Below are positions 41,572 to 50,456 of a stretch of 64,000 nt of DNA, one piece after another; position 1 is the stretch's first letter, and every line of letters begins with the position of its first letter. A model generated the notes under the pieces. It had not been told where the DNA came from. It was given only the letters and a program-made list of their open reading frames with translations, and made no database searches. The translations under genes and the position numbers were made by a program. This stretch comes from Acidovorax sp. A79. GTDB lineage: Bacteria; Pseudomonadota; Gammaproteobacteria; Burkholderiales; Burkholderiaceae_C. The DNA is taken from positions 5,248,501 through 5,312,500 of the forward strand of contig NZ_AP028672.1 of assembly GCF_041154505.1 (NCBI RefSeq), given 5' to 3'.

Positions 41572-42837
41572 ATGGCCGAGAAAAAAGGCTCTTCCAGCGA
41601 AAAAACCCTTTACTGCTCTTTTTGCGGCAAGAGCCAGCATGAAGTGAAGAAGCTGATCGCTGGCCCGTCGGTCTTTATCTGCGACGAGTGCATTGACCTG
41701 TGCAACGAGATCATCCGCGACGAGCTCCCGGCCGGTGACCTGGCGCGCGAAGGCCGCGCCGATCTGCCCACGCCGGTGGAGATCAAGACCAATCTCGACA
41801 ACTATGTGATTGGCCAGGATGTGGCCAAGCGCACGCTGGCGGTCGCGGTGTACAACCACTACAAGCGCCTGCGCCACAAGGACAAGGCCCACAAGGACGA
41901 GGTGGAGCTGTCCAAGAGCAACATCCTGCTGATCGGGCCCACGGGTTCGGGCAAGACGCTGCTGGCGCAGACCCTGGCTCGCATGCTGGATGTGCCTTTC
42001 GTGATGGCCGACGCCACCACGCTGACGGAAGCCGGCTACGTGGGCGAGGATGTGGAGAACATCGTCCAGAAGCTGCTGCAAAGCTGTAACTACGAGGTGG
42101 AGCGCGCGCAGCGCGGCATCGTCTACATCGACGAGATCGACAAGATCTCGCGCAAGTCGGACAACCCCAGCATCACGCGCGACGTGTCGGGCGAGGGCGT
42201 GCAGCAGGCGCTGCTCAAGCTCATCGAAGGCACGATGGCCAGCGTGCCGCCCCAGGGCGGGCGCAAGCACCCGAACCAGGACTTCCTGCAGATCGACACG
42301 ACCAACATCCTGTTCATCTGCGGGGGCGCGTTCGCGGGCCTGGAGAAGGTCATCGAGAACCGCACCGAAGCATCCGGCATCGGCTTCGGCGCGTCGGTCA
42401 AGAGCAAGAAGCAGCGTTCGCTGACCGAGGTGTTCACCGAGATCGAGCCGGAAGACCTGATCAAGTTCGGCCTGATCCCCGAGCTGGTGGGCCGCATGCC
42501 CGTGGTGACGGCCCTGGCCGAGCTCAGCGAGGACGCGCTGGTGCAGATCCTGACCGAGCCGAAGAATGCGCTGGTCAAGCAGTACAGCAAGCTCCTGGCC
42601 ATGGAAGGCGTGGATCTGGAGATCCGCCCCGCCGCGCTGAAGGCCATTGCCCGCAAGGCGCTGGCCAGAAAAACTGGCGCGCGCGGCCTGCGCTCCATCC
42701 TGGAGCAATCGCTGATCGGAACGATGTTCGACCTGCCCAACACCAGCAATGTCGAAAAGGTGGTGGTGGATGAGTCCACCATCGAAGAAAACAAGCCGCC
42801 GCTGCTCGTTTACCGCGAAGCGGCCAAAAAGGCCTGA
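41572..42837 (+). CDS. clpX: Clp protease ATP-binding subunit ClpX
   Basis: A 421-aa AAA+ unfoldase. The N-terminal C4 zinc domain (CSFCGKSQ...[10 protein letters not shown]) is followed by Walker A GPTGSGKT, Walker B IVYIDEID, a pore-loop region [10 protein letters not shown] and the C-terminal sensor-2 segment [13 protein letters not shown]. An IGF-type loop ([10 protein letters not shown]) docks to ClpP. ATG 41572 (MAEKKGSS) is the family start. Confidence 0.97.
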   Translation: MAEKKGSSSEKTLYCSFCGKSQHEVKKLIAGPSVFICDECIDLCNEIIRDELPAGDLAREGRADLPTPVEIKTNLDNYVIGQDVAKRTLAVAVYNHYKRLRHKDKAHKDEVELSKSNILLIGPTGSGKTLLAQTLARMLDVPFVMADATTLTEAGYVGEDVENIVQKLLQSCNYEVERAQRGIVYIDEIDKISRKSDNPSITRDVSGEGVQQALLKLIEGTMASVPPQGGRKHPNQDFLQIDTTNILFICGGAFAGLEKVIENRTEASGIGFGASVKSKKQRSLTEVFTEIEPEDLIKFGLIPELVGRMPVVTALAELSEDALVQILTEPKNALVKQYSKLLAMEGVDLEIRPAALKAIARKALARKTGARGLRSILEQSLIGTMFDLPNTSNVEKVVVDESTIEENKPPLLVYREAAKKA

Positions 42838-42879
42838 AATGCCCGGAGCGGGCGCCTTGTTGCCGCCCCTTGAACCATC

Positions 42880-42913
42880 AACCCTGGCGGCAGTGCGGCT
42901 GCGCGCCAGGGTT
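42880..42913. other. inverted repeat in the clpX-lon intergenic region
   Basis: AACCCTGGCG and CGCCAGGGTT form a 10-bp stem with a 14-base loop, 51 bases before lon. There is no T-run, so it is more likely a weak or rho-dependent signal or a regulatory site than a classical terminator. I could not find a convincing heat-shock promoter here. Confidence 0.4.
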
Positions 42914-42963
42914 GAAAATCCCCACATGTGGACCAACTTCCACAGAGTACTTTGAGGATTTCC

Positions 42964-45396
42964 ATGTCCGGACACACCCCCCTGCCAGCCACCCCCATTG
43001 ACCTGCCGCTGTTGCCCCTGCGCGACGTGGTGGTGTTTCCCCATATGGTCATCCCGCTGTTCGTGGGCCGTCCCAAGAGCATCAAGGCGCTCGAGATGGC
43101 CATGGAGGCGGATCGCCGCATCATGCTGGTCGCCCAGAAGGCCGCGGCCAAGGATGAGCCTTCGGTGTCGGACATGTTCGACGTGGGCTGCGTCTCCACC
43201 ATCCTGCAGATGCTCAAGCTGCCCGATGGCACGGTGAAGGTGCTGGTCGAAGGCCAGCAGCGTGCCATGGTTGCCTCCATCGAGGATGCCGAAACCCATT
43301 TCACGGCCACCGTGACGCCGGTCGAAGCCACGCCCGAGGCCAACAAGCCGAGCGAAATCGAAGCCCTGCGCCGTGCGGTGATGCAGCAGTTCGACCAGTA
43401 CGTCAAACTCAACAAGAAGATTCCGCCAGAGATCCTGACCTCGATCTCCAGCATCGACGACCCCGGCCGCCTGGCCGACACCATTGCGGCCCACCTGCCG
43501 CTCAAACTCGAAAACAAGCAGGTCGTGCTGGATCTCGCCGACGTGAAGGCGCGGCTGGAAAACCTGTTCGAGCAGCTTGACCGCGAAGTCGACATCCTGA
43601 ACGTCGACAAGAAGATCCGTGGGCGCGTGAAGCGCCAGATGGAGAAGAACCAGCGCGACTTCTATCTCAACGAGCAGGTCAAGGCGATCCAGAAGGAACT
43701 GGGCGAAGGCGACGAAGGCGCGGATATCGAGGAGATCGAGAAAAAGATCAAGCTCGCCAAGATGCCCGCCGAGGCGCGCAAGAAGGCCGACGCCGAGCTG
43801 AAGAAACTCAAGCTCATGTCGCCCATGTCGGCCGAGGCCACCGTGGTGCGCAACTACATCGACGTGCTCACGGCGCTCCCCTGGAGCAAGAAGACCAAGA
43901 TCAAGCACGACCTGGTCAATGCCGAGGGCGTGCTCAACGAAGACCATTTCGGCCTGGACAAGGTCAAGGACCGCATCCTTGAATACCTCGCGGTGCAGCA
44001 GCGCGTGGACAAGGTGAAGGCGCCCATCCTGTGTCTGGTGGGACCTCCTGGCGTGGGCAAGACCTCCCTGGGCCAGTCCATCGCCAAGGCCACCGGCCGC
44101 AAGTACGTGCGCATGGCCCTGGGTGGCATGCGCGACGAGGCCGAGATCCGCGGGCACCGCCGCACCTACATCGGCGCGCTGCCGGGCAAGGTGCTGCAGA
44201 GCCTCTCGAAGGTGGGCACGCGCAATCCGCTGTTCCTGCTCGACGAGATCGACAAGCTCGGTACCGACTTCCGGGGCGACCCCTCGAGCGCGCTGCTGGA
44301 GGTGCTGGACCCCGAGCAGAACCACACCTTCGGCGACCACTACGTCGAGGTGGACTTCGACCTCTCCGACGTGATGTTCGTCGCCACCTCGAACTCGATG
44401 AACATCCCGCCGGCCCTGCTCGACCGCATGGAAGTGATCCGCCTGTCGGGTTACACCGAGGACGAGAAGATCAGCATCGCCATGAAGTACCTGCTGCCCA
44501 AGCAGCTCAAGAACAATGGCGTGAAGGACGAGGAGCTCGAGATCACCGAGCCCGCCGTGCGCGACATGGTGCGCTACTACACGCGGGAGGCCGGCGTGCG
44601 CTCGCTCGAGCGCGAGCTGTCCAAGATCTGCCGCAAGGTGGTCAAGGGCCTGCAGCTCAAGAAGCTCGAGCCGAAGGTCATCGTCACCGCCGACAACCTG
44701 CCCGACTTCCTGGGCGTGCGCAAGTACACCTACGGCCGTGCCGAGGCGCAGAACCAGGTGGGCCAGGTGGTCGGCCTGGCATGGACCGAGGTGGGTGGCG
44801 ACCTGCTGACCATCGAGGCCGCCGCCATGCCCGGCAAGGGCGTGATCACGCGCACCGGCTCGCTGGGCGACGTGATGAAGGAATCGGTGGAGGCTGCCCG
44901 CACGGTGGTGCGAAGCCGCTCGCGCATCCTGGGCATCAAGGATGAGACCTTCGAGAAGCGCGACATCCACATCCACGTGCCGGACGGCGCGACGCCCAAG
45001 GACGGTCCGAGTGCGGGTGCCGCGATGACCACCGCGTTCGTTTCGGCGCTCACGGGCATTCCCGTGCGTGGCGACGTCGCGATGACGGGCGAGATCACGC
45101 TGCGTGGCGAGGTCACGGCCATCGGAGGGCTCAAGGAAAAGCTGCTGGCGGCCCTGCGTGGCGGCATCAAGACGGTGCTGATCCCCGAAGAGAACGTCAA
45201 GGACTTGGCCGAGATCCCGGACAACGTGAAGAGCGGCCTGGAGATCGTGCCCGTGCGCTGGATCGACAAGGTGCTCGAGATCGCGCTGGAAACCAAACCC
45301 GTGCCCCTGACGGACGAGGAGGTGGCCGTGGTGGCCGCTGCTGCGGCGGAGAAGAGCGCGGGTTCGGCCGCGGCCACGGATGGCTTGAAGCATTGA
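42964..45396 (+). CDS. lon: ATP-dependent protease Lon
   Basis: An 810-aa cytosolic protease for damaged and regulatory proteins. The N-terminal substrate-binding domain starts PLLPLRDVVVFPHMVIPLFV, a coiled-coil segment follows, then Walker A GPPGVGKTS and Walker B LFLLDEID. The protease domain has the dyad Ser683 (DGPSAGAAM) and Lys726 (LKEKLLAAL). ATG 42964 has GAGG 7 bases upstream. It is the canonical Lon, distinct from the Lon-like protein at 6393-8894. Confidence 0.97.
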   Translation: MSGHTPLPATPIDLPLLPLRDVVVFPHMVIPLFVGRPKSIKALEMAMEADRRIMLVAQKAAAKDEPSVSDMFDVGCVSTILQMLKLPDGTVKVLVEGQQRAMVASIEDAETHFTATVTPVEATPEANKPSEIEALRRAVMQQFDQYVKLNKKIPPEILTSISSIDDPGRLADTIAAHLPLKLENKQVVLDLADVKARLENLFEQLDREVDILNVDKKIRGRVKRQMEKNQRDFYLNEQVKAIQKELGEGDEGADIEEIEKKIKLAKMPAEARKKADAELKKLKLMSPMSAEATVVRNYIDVLTALPWSKKTKIKHDLVNAEGVLNEDHFGLDKVKDRILEYLAVQQRVDKVKAPILCLVGPPGVGKTSLGQSIAKATGRKYVRMALGGMRDEAEIRGHRRTYIGALPGKVLQSLSKVGTRNPLFLLDEIDKLGTDFRGDPSSALLEVLDPEQNHTFGDHYVEVDFDLSDVMFVATSNSMNIPPALLDRMEVIRLSGYTEDEKISIAMKYLLPKQLKNNGVKDEELEITEPAVRDMVRYYTREAGVRSLERELSKICRKVVKGLQLKKLEPKVIVTADNLPDFLGVRKYTYGRAEAQNQVGQVVGLAWTEVGGDLLTIEAAAMPGKGVITRTGSLGDVMKESVEAARTVVRSRSRILGIKDETFEKRDIHIHVPDGATPKDGPSAGAAMTTAFVSALTGIPVRGDVAMTGEITLRGEVTAIGGLKEKLLAALRGGIKTVLIPEENVKDLAEIPDNVKSGLEIVPVRWIDKVLEIALETKPVPLTDEEVAVVAAAAAEKSAGSAAATDGLKH

Positions 45397-45459
45397 AGAA
45401 AAAGTTTTTGGGATGCTTCAAAAAATGCGCTACAATTCATTCCATCGCAGCAAACGTTG

Positions 45460-45474
45460 TACAATGTGAGGCTT
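45460..45474 (+). promoter_or_regulatory. -10 element and GC-rich discriminator of the first tRNA-Gly
   Basis: TACAATGTGAGGCTT lies 9 bases before the tRNA and is nearly the same as TATAATTTGAGGCTT in front of the Cys-Gly spacer region at 45823. A -10 box followed by a GC-rich discriminator is typical of stable-RNA promoters. No good -35 is seen. Confidence 0.5.
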
Positions 45475-45483
45475 CGGTAAAAT

Positions 45484-45559
45484 GCGGGAATAGCTCAGTT
45501 GGTAGAGCGCAACCTTGCCAAGGTTGAGGTCGAGAGTTCGAGACTCTTTTCCCGCTCCA
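45484..45559 (+). tRNA. tRNA-Gly (GCC anticodon), first copy
   Basis: A 76-base cloverleaf with acceptor GCGGGAA/TTCCCGC, discriminator T, encoded CCA, anticodon GCC at 45517-45519 in CTTGCCAAG, and T-arm GAGAGTTCGAGACTC. It is identical in all bases to the copy at 45881-45956. Confidence 0.97.
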
Positions 45560-45567
45560 ATTTCCAC

Positions 45568-45596
45568 AAAAAGGGAAGCAATTGCTTCCCTTTTTT
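45568..45596 (+). terminator. terminator after the first tRNA-Gly
   Basis: A perfect inverted repeat (AAGGGAAGC and GCTTCCCTT around AATT) followed by six T. It lies 8 bases beyond the tRNA, so tRNA-Cys is probably transcribed by read-through or from another start. Confidence 0.8.
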
Positions 45597-45617
45597 GTCA
45601 GAGGAATGTGAATTCCT

Positions 45618-45691
45618 GGCGCGGTAGCAAAGCGGTTATGCCCCGGATTGCAAATCCGGTTAGTCCGGTTCGACTCCGGACCGCGCCTCCA
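45618..45691 (+). tRNA. tRNA-Cys (GCA anticodon)
   Basis: A 74-base tRNA with acceptor GGCGCGG/CCGCGCC, discriminator T, encoded CCA, anticodon GCA at 45650-45652 between CGGAT and ATCCG, and T-arm TCCGGTTCGACTCCGGA. Confidence 0.96.
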
Positions 45692-45822
45692 GATACGGTT
45701 TGTGCCGTCGATGCGGCACAGGATCCTGCGGGATCTTTGCATCGGCCGGATCGTGGAGGATGGATGGTGGTCAGTTGGTTGACTTTTTTGGCTTGCAATC
45801 GAATAGAGCCAAAAAATAGCGA

Positions 45823-45837
45823 TATAATTTGAGGCTT
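45823..45837 (+). promoter_or_regulatory. -10 element and discriminator of the second tRNA-Gly
   Basis: A perfect TATAAT followed by TTGAGGCTT, the same arrangement as before the first tRNA-Gly. The tRNA starts 43 bases after this block. Confidence 0.5.
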
Positions 45838-45880
45838 GCTGATTCATGCAGATGGAAACATCGGCTGCGGTAGGAAAAAT

Positions 45881-45956
45881 GCGGGAATAGCTCAGTTGGT
45901 AGAGCGCAACCTTGCCAAGGTTGAGGTCGAGAGTTCGAGACTCTTTTCCCGCTCCA
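45881..45956 (+). tRNA. tRNA-Gly (GCC anticodon), second copy
   Basis: A 76-base tRNA identical to the first copy, with anticodon GCC at 45914-45916. Together the two form a 76-bp direct repeat, 397 bases apart, around tRNA-Cys. Confidence 0.97.
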
Positions 45957-45963
45957 TATTTGT

Positions 45964-45989
45964 AAGGGAAGCTTCGGCTTCCCTTTTTT
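45964..45989 (+). terminator. terminator after the second tRNA-Gly
   Basis: AAGGGAAGC and GCTTCCCTT around a stable TTCG tetraloop, followed by a run of T. The stem sequence is the same as in the terminator of the first copy. Confidence 0.85.
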
Positions 45990-46111
45990 CTTGGCGGTGC
46001 AGCAAAGGTGGTTTGGCGACCAGCGGCCCTGTGACCAGAGATGCGACAGGGCATTGCGCGCATGCGCTGCCCGGGTTACGCTGCGACGCAGGAGTGCGTT
46101 GGGCAGCCGGC

Positions 46112-46204
46112 GCCCCGATGGTGAAATTGGTAGACACTGCGGACTTAAAATCCGCCGCTTTCCTGAAAAGGGGCGTGCCGGTTCGACCCCGGCTCGGGGC
46201 ACCA
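46112..46204 (+). tRNA. tRNA-Leu (UAA anticodon)
   Basis: A 93-base class II tRNA with acceptor GCCCCGA/TCGGGGC, discriminator A, encoded CCA, anticodon loop CTTAAAA with TAA between GCGGA and TCCGC, a long variable arm, and T-arm GCCGGTTCGACCCCGGC. A conserved hypothetical gene starts 13 bases later. Confidence 0.96.
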
Positions 46205-46217
46205 CTACGATTCAATC

Positions 46218-46850
46218 ATGTCAAGTTACAACGCTCCCTTTGAAATCCACGTCCACGGACAAGTCCAGCTGCGCGCCGATGCCAGCTTCGACCAGCTCCA
46301 GGAGGCGCTCAAACCCTTGTGGAAGTACGCAGGAGCCCGCTCCCTGGCCGACGGCGCCGCCAGCGCCTACGAAGAAGAACCGGGCATCAAGTTCGACACG
46401 CAGGAGCACCTGCTGCAGATGTGCTGGACCGTGCGGGGGGATGAGGATTTTCGCCAATCGCTCGACGAGATGTGCATGAGCCTGAACGAGCTGGCCGAGC
46501 AGGGTGCCGCCATTGAAGTCACGTTCTACGATGCGGACTTCGACGAGGAAGAGGAAGAGCAGGACGCAGAGTCGCGCGATGATTTCGTCATGCTTTTCGT
46601 GGGCCCGACGCCTGCGGCCATCATGCAGGTGCAGCGCGATCTCCTGGTCCAGGACGTGGTGAACATGATGGAGCGCCATTTCGACGGCGCGGAACTCGGC
46701 GGCGTGGTGGCCGAGATCGACAAGCTGTTCAGCCAGCGCTTCGATGCCCTGGTGAACTCGCTGGAAATCGGCAAGCCCCCCAGGGGCCCGGGGGGCTCGG
46801 GCAGCGGACACGGTGGCGGGGGGGGGCGCCGTCCGCGCCACCTCCACTGA
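46218..46850 (+). CDS. conserved hypothetical protein (probably DUF6806)
   Basis: A 210-aa soluble protein. FEIHVHGQVQLRADASFDQL, LKPLWKYAGARSL and ASAYEEEPGIKF are patterns I associate with a beta-proteobacterial family, probably DUF6806. The middle has an acidic run (DADFDEEEEEQDAESRDD), and the tail is Gly/Arg-rich (GSGSGHGGGGGRRPRHLH), likely disordered and able to bind nucleic acid or a partner (inference). No enzyme motif is seen. The gene follows tRNA-Leu by 13 bases. Confidence 0.75.
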   Translation: MSSYNAPFEIHVHGQVQLRADASFDQLQEALKPLWKYAGARSLADGAASAYEEEPGIKFDTQEHLLQMCWTVRGDEDFRQSLDEMCMSLNELAEQGAAIEVTFYDADFDEEEEEQDAESRDDFVMLFVGPTPAAIMQVQRDLLVQDVVNMMERHFDGAELGGVVAEIDKLFSQRFDALVNSLEIGKPPRGPGGSGSGHGGGGGRRPRHLH

Positions 46851-46981
46851 GCGGCCGCCGGCTTTGCATCGCTCCGCTGTTCGTGGGGCCGCAGCGGGCT
46901 CGGGCATCAGCGCGCGGTGCAAGCGCTGGCGCTGAACCGGCACCGTAGTAGCCGCCGCTGCCTCTTCGCTGTTCATGAACC

Positions 46982-47506
46982 ATGACATCCGATCTTCCTT
47001 ACCTGCGCTCCTACCCTGAGTCCCTGCAGGACCAGGCCCGCGACCTGCTCGCGCAAGGGCGCCTGGGGGCGATGCTGTTGCGCAAGTACCCCCGCGCGCA
47101 TGCGGTGCGCAGCGACAAGGCGCTGTACGACTATGCGCTGGAGCTCAAGGCGCGCCACCTGCGCAACGCAGGCACGGTCAACAAGGTGCTTTTCGACAAC
47201 AAGATCCATGTGGTGCGCCATGCGCTGGGCTTGCACACGGCCGTGTCGCGCGTGCAGGGCAACCGGCTCGCAGCGAAGCATGAAATCCGCATTGCCGCAA
47301 TGTTCAAGCAAGCGCCGGACGAGTTTCTGCGCATGATCGTGGTCCACGAGCTGGCGCATCTGCGCGAGAAGAACCACGACAAGGCGTTCTATCAGCTGTG
47401 CACCCACATGGAGCCGCAGTACCACCAGTACGAATTCGACCTGCGTCTGTACCTCACGCACGTGGAGCATGCCGGAGAGCGGCTCTGGAGCGCGGAGCCT
47501 GCGTGA
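46982..47506 (+). CDS. YgjP-like M48-type metallopeptidase domain protein
   Basis: A 174-aa protein with the zinc site HELAHLREKNH (His122, Glu123, His126, His132), close to the C-terminal HExxH-x5-H pattern of the YgjP/DUF45 family. There are no membrane segments. The first 60 residues contain a helical segment before VNKVLFDNKIHVVRHALG. Function in the cell is unknown; the catalytic set is complete. It is convergent with murI (49 bases between stops). Confidence 0.85.
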   Translation: MTSDLPYLRSYPESLQDQARDLLAQGRLGAMLLRKYPRAHAVRSDKALYDYALELKARHLRNAGTVNKVLFDNKIHVVRHALGLHTAVSRVQGNRLAAKHEIRIAAMFKQAPDEFLRMIVVHELAHLREKNHDKAFYQLCTHMEPQYHQYEFDLRLYLTHVEHAGERLWSAEPA

Positions 47507-47555
47507 AGCGGCTCCTGGACGCCAGCGCGATGGCTACGGCCGCGGGCGGTGCGGC

Positions 47556-48497
47556 TCAGGAGATGATGGGCAGGCCTGCGCTGCGCGCGCTGAGGGCCTC
47601 CGAGGCGCCTGGACAAGGCACCGCAACGGTTTCGCAGCAATCCGCGGACAGGCCCAGCCAGCGCTGCGCCGCCGCCTCGAGCATGGCCACCGGACCGGTC
47701 GTGAGCAGGCGGATGTCCGGCGATTGCGCCGCGGTGGCGCTGGAGGGTGTGTTGAGCAATCCCGCTGTTTCCAGGAGCCGCTGCGTCTGCCGTGCCACAG
47801 GCGCGCCGGTTTCGATGAACTGGACGTCAGGCCCCACCAGCGCCCGCAATTCATGCGCCACAAAGATGTAGTGCGTGCAGCCCAGCACCAGCGTGTCGAT
47901 CTGCCCGGCTGAAGCGCCGAACACGCCCATGGCGTGGATGTAGCGCTCACACAGGGCGCCGGTTTCGGTGGCACCGACGGCGCCGCCTGGTGCTGGCATG
48001 GGCTGGGCCACGCCGCGCTCGATGGCATGGGCCAGGCCGTCGCACGGCTGCACCACGAACTCCGCTTGATCCGCCAGCGAACCCAGCAGCTTGCCGAACT
48101 TGCTGCTGGTGAGTGTGCCCCGCGTTCCGATCACGCCCACGCGGCCTGTTCTGGTGGCTGCCAGCGCTGGCTTGATGGCGGGCTCCAGGCCCACCAGGGG
48201 CAGGTCGGGGTGGTTGCTGCGCACCTCGTGGATGGCCGCCGCCGTGGCGGTGTTGCATGCCACCACCAGGGCCTTGATGTGGTGCTGCCCGCGCAGGTAC
48301 TGCGTGATGGCGTGGGTGCGCGCGCTCACGTAGGCATCGCCGCGCTCGCCGTAGGGGGCGTTGGCGCTGTCCGCCAGGTACACGAAACGCTCGTGGGGCA
48401 GCTCGGCCCGCAGGGCGCGCAGCACGCTCAGGCCGCCGACCCCGCTGTCGAACACGCCGATGGGTTGTTGTGGCTGCGGCGGCGTTGGCTGGATCAT
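47556..48497 (-). CDS. murI: glutamate racemase
   Basis: A 313-aa cofactor-free enzyme making D-glutamate for peptidoglycan. It has IGVFDSGVGGLSVLRAL at the N-terminus and the two catalytic Cys in VVACNTATAAAI and LVLGCTHYIF. It is somewhat longer than the usual 265-285 aa because of insertions (GVAQPMPAPGGAVGATETG, and a C-terminal extension after GPVAMLEAAAQRWLG). ATG 48497 is the only reasonable start. Confidence 0.93.
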   Translation of the reverse strand: MIQPTPPQPQQPIGVFDSGVGGLSVLRALRAELPHERFVYLADSANAPYGERGDAYVSARTHAITQYLRGQHHIKALVVACNTATAAAIHEVRSNHPDLPLVGLEPAIKPALAATRTGRVGVIGTRGTLTSSKFGKLLGSLADQAEFVVQPCDGLAHAIERGVAQPMPAPGGAVGATETGALCERYIHAMGVFGASAGQIDTLVLGCTHYIFVAHELRALVGPDVQFIETGAPVARQTQRLLETAGLLNTPSSATAAQSPDIRLLTTGPVAMLEAAAQRWLGLSADCCETVAVPCPGASEALSARSAGLPIIS

Positions 48498-48643
48498 GAA
48501 AAAATCACTGCGATGCTGGGGGAGATGAAGTCGACAGTGTGCCGCAGTCGCGCGCAAAATGCCGCGCGGCGGGAGGCACTCCGGGGAGCGCGTGCCTGGC
48601 GAGGGCCCGAGGAGGCCACCCACCAGGCCGCGCGGGCCGCCTG

Positions 48644-50212
48644 TCAGGCGGTGGCGGCGACCCCGATGCCCTTGAACTCCCCGGTGGCGATGCGCTTTTG
48701 CCACTCGGCCGGGCCGGTGATGTGCGCGCTGGTGCCGCCGGAATCCACGGCCACGGTCACGGGCATGTCCACCACGTCGAACTCGTAGATAGCCTCCATG
48801 CCCAGGTCTTCGAAGCCCACCACCTTGGCGGTCTTGATGGCCTTGGAGACCAGGTAGGCGGCACCGCCCACGGCCATGAGGTACGCGCTCTTGTGGTTCT
48901 TGATGGACTCGATGGCCACCGGGCCGCGCTCGGCCTTGCCGATCATGGCGATGAGCCCGGTCTTCTCCAGCATCATGTCTGTGAACTTGTCCATGCGCGT
49001 GGCGGTGGTGGGGCCGGCGGGGCCCACGGCCTCGTCCTTGACCGGGTCCACGGGGCCCACGTAGTAGATGACGCGGTTCGTGAAGTCCACGGGCAGCTTC
49101 TCGCCCTTGGCCAGCATGTCCTGGATGCGCTTGTGCGCGGCGTCGCGGCCGGTGAGCATCTTGCCGTTGAGCAGCAGCGTGTCGCCGGGCTTCCAGCTGG
49201 CCACTTCTTCCTTGGTCAGCGTGTCCAGGTTAACCTTCTTGCTCTTGTTGTAGTCGGGTGCCCAGTTCACGTCGGGCCACAGGTCCAGGCTGGGCGGCGT
49301 GAGGTAGACGGGCCCCGAGCCGTCCAGCACGAAGTGCGCGTGGCGCGTGGCGGCGCAGTTGGGGATCATCGCGATCGGCTTGCTGGCCGCGTGCGTGGGG
49401 TACATCTTGATCTTGACATCCAGCACAGTGGTCAGGCCGCCCAGGCCCTGCGCGCCGATGCCCAGGGCATTGACCTTCTCGAACAGCTCCAGGCGCAGCG
49501 CTTCGACCTTATCGAGCGCGGGGCCGCCGGTCTTGGCGGCTTCGGCCTTGGCTTGCAGCTCGTACATATCGAGGTCGTCCATCAGGCTCTCCTTGGCCAT
49601 GAGCACGGCCTTTTCCGCTGTGCCGCCGATGCCGATACCCAGCATGCCGGGCGGGCACCAGCCGGCGCCCATGGTGGGCACGGTCTTGAGCACCCAGTCC
49701 ACCACGCTGTCGCTGGGGTTGAGCATGTACATCTTGGACTTGTTCTCCGAGCCGCCGCCCTTGGCCGCCACGGTGATGTCCACGGTGTTGCCGGGCACGA
49801 TCTCGGTGAAGATCACGGCGGGCGTGTTGTCCTTGGTGTTCTTGCGGTCGAACTGCGGGTCGGCCACCACGCTGGCGCGCAGGGTGTTGTCGGGGTGGTT
49901 GTAGCCGCGGCGCACGCCTTCGTTGATGGCGTCGTCCAGGCTGCCCGTGAAGCCGTCCCAGCGCACGTCCATGCCCACCTTCAGGAACACGTTGACGATG
50001 CCGGTGTCCTGGCAGATGGGGCGCTGGCCGGTGGCGCTCATCTTGCTGTTGGTCAGGATCTGCGCGATCGCGTCCTTGGCCGCCGGGCTTTGCTCGCGCT
50101 CGTAAGCGCGGGCCAGGTGGGCGATGTAATCGGTGGGGTGGTAGTAGCTGATGTACTGCAGCGCGGCGGCTACGGATTCGATGAGATCGTCCTGGCGGAT
50201 GGAGGTGGTCAT
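48644..50212 (-). CDS. fumA: fumarate hydratase class I (iron-sulfur)
   Basis: A 522-aa [4Fe-4S] hydro-lyase interconverting fumarate and malate in the TCA cycle. Conserved text includes RPICQDTGIVNVFLKVG, GWCPPGMLGIGIGGTAEKAV, IPNCAATRHAHFVLDG and, in the C-terminal domain, YYVGPVDPVKDEAVGPAGPTT. Cys in the first, second and third motifs are candidate cluster ligands. murI starts 146 bases downstream of its stop on the same strand. A class II enzyme is encoded 3.5 kb away. Confidence 0.94.
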   Translation of the reverse strand: MTTSIRQDDLIESVAAALQYISYYHPTDYIAHLARAYEREQSPAAKDAIAQILTNSKMSATGQRPICQDTGIVNVFLKVGMDVRWDGFTGSLDDAINEGVRRGYNHPDNTLRASVVADPQFDRKNTKDNTPAVIFTEIVPGNTVDITVAAKGGGSENKSKMYMLNPSDSVVDWVLKTVPTMGAGWCPPGMLGIGIGGTAEKAVLMAKESLMDDLDMYELQAKAEAAKTGGPALDKVEALRLELFEKVNALGIGAQGLGGLTTVLDVKIKMYPTHAASKPIAMIPNCAATRHAHFVLDGSGPVYLTPPSLDLWPDVNWAPDYNKSKKVNLDTLTKEEVASWKPGDTLLLNGKMLTGRDAAHKRIQDMLAKGEKLPVDFTNRVIYYVGPVDPVKDEAVGPAGPTTATRMDKFTDMMLEKTGLIAMIGKAERGPVAIESIKNHKSAYLMAVGGAAYLVSKAIKTAKVVGFEDLGMEAIYEFDVVDMPVTVAVDSGGTSAHITGPAEWQKRIATGEFKGIGVAATA

Positions 50213-50456
50213 GGCGGTTCGTGGGGGAGTCTTTTGTGGAGAACGCAAACGCGTTCCTGTCCTGCCCGCCGCACACGCCGCCTGTCGACCAGCGCTGGGC
50301 CGCAAACCGCGCTGCCGATGGCAGGCGGACCGTATTTTGACAGACCCCCGCTGGCGCCACCTTGCGCCCGGGCAAAGGCGGGCGCCGCCGGTCGGCCATT
50401 GGCGTCTGCACGGGGGCGCCAGATACCCCCATGGGGTGGTGTTCGGTCCGCCGTGT

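Noticed and set aside
42838..42963. Possible heat-shock (sigma-32) promoter before lon
   Set aside because: CTTGAA occurs, but no CCCCAT-type -10 lies at a suitable distance; the CCCCACAT further on is about 45 bases away.
40564..45393. A 1.6-kilo-residue open frame antisense to clpP, clpX and lon
   Set aside because: High GC and strong codon bias of the real genes keep the opposite frame free of stops. The antisense product is His/Gln/Leu-rich without domains, and the sense genes are unquestionable.
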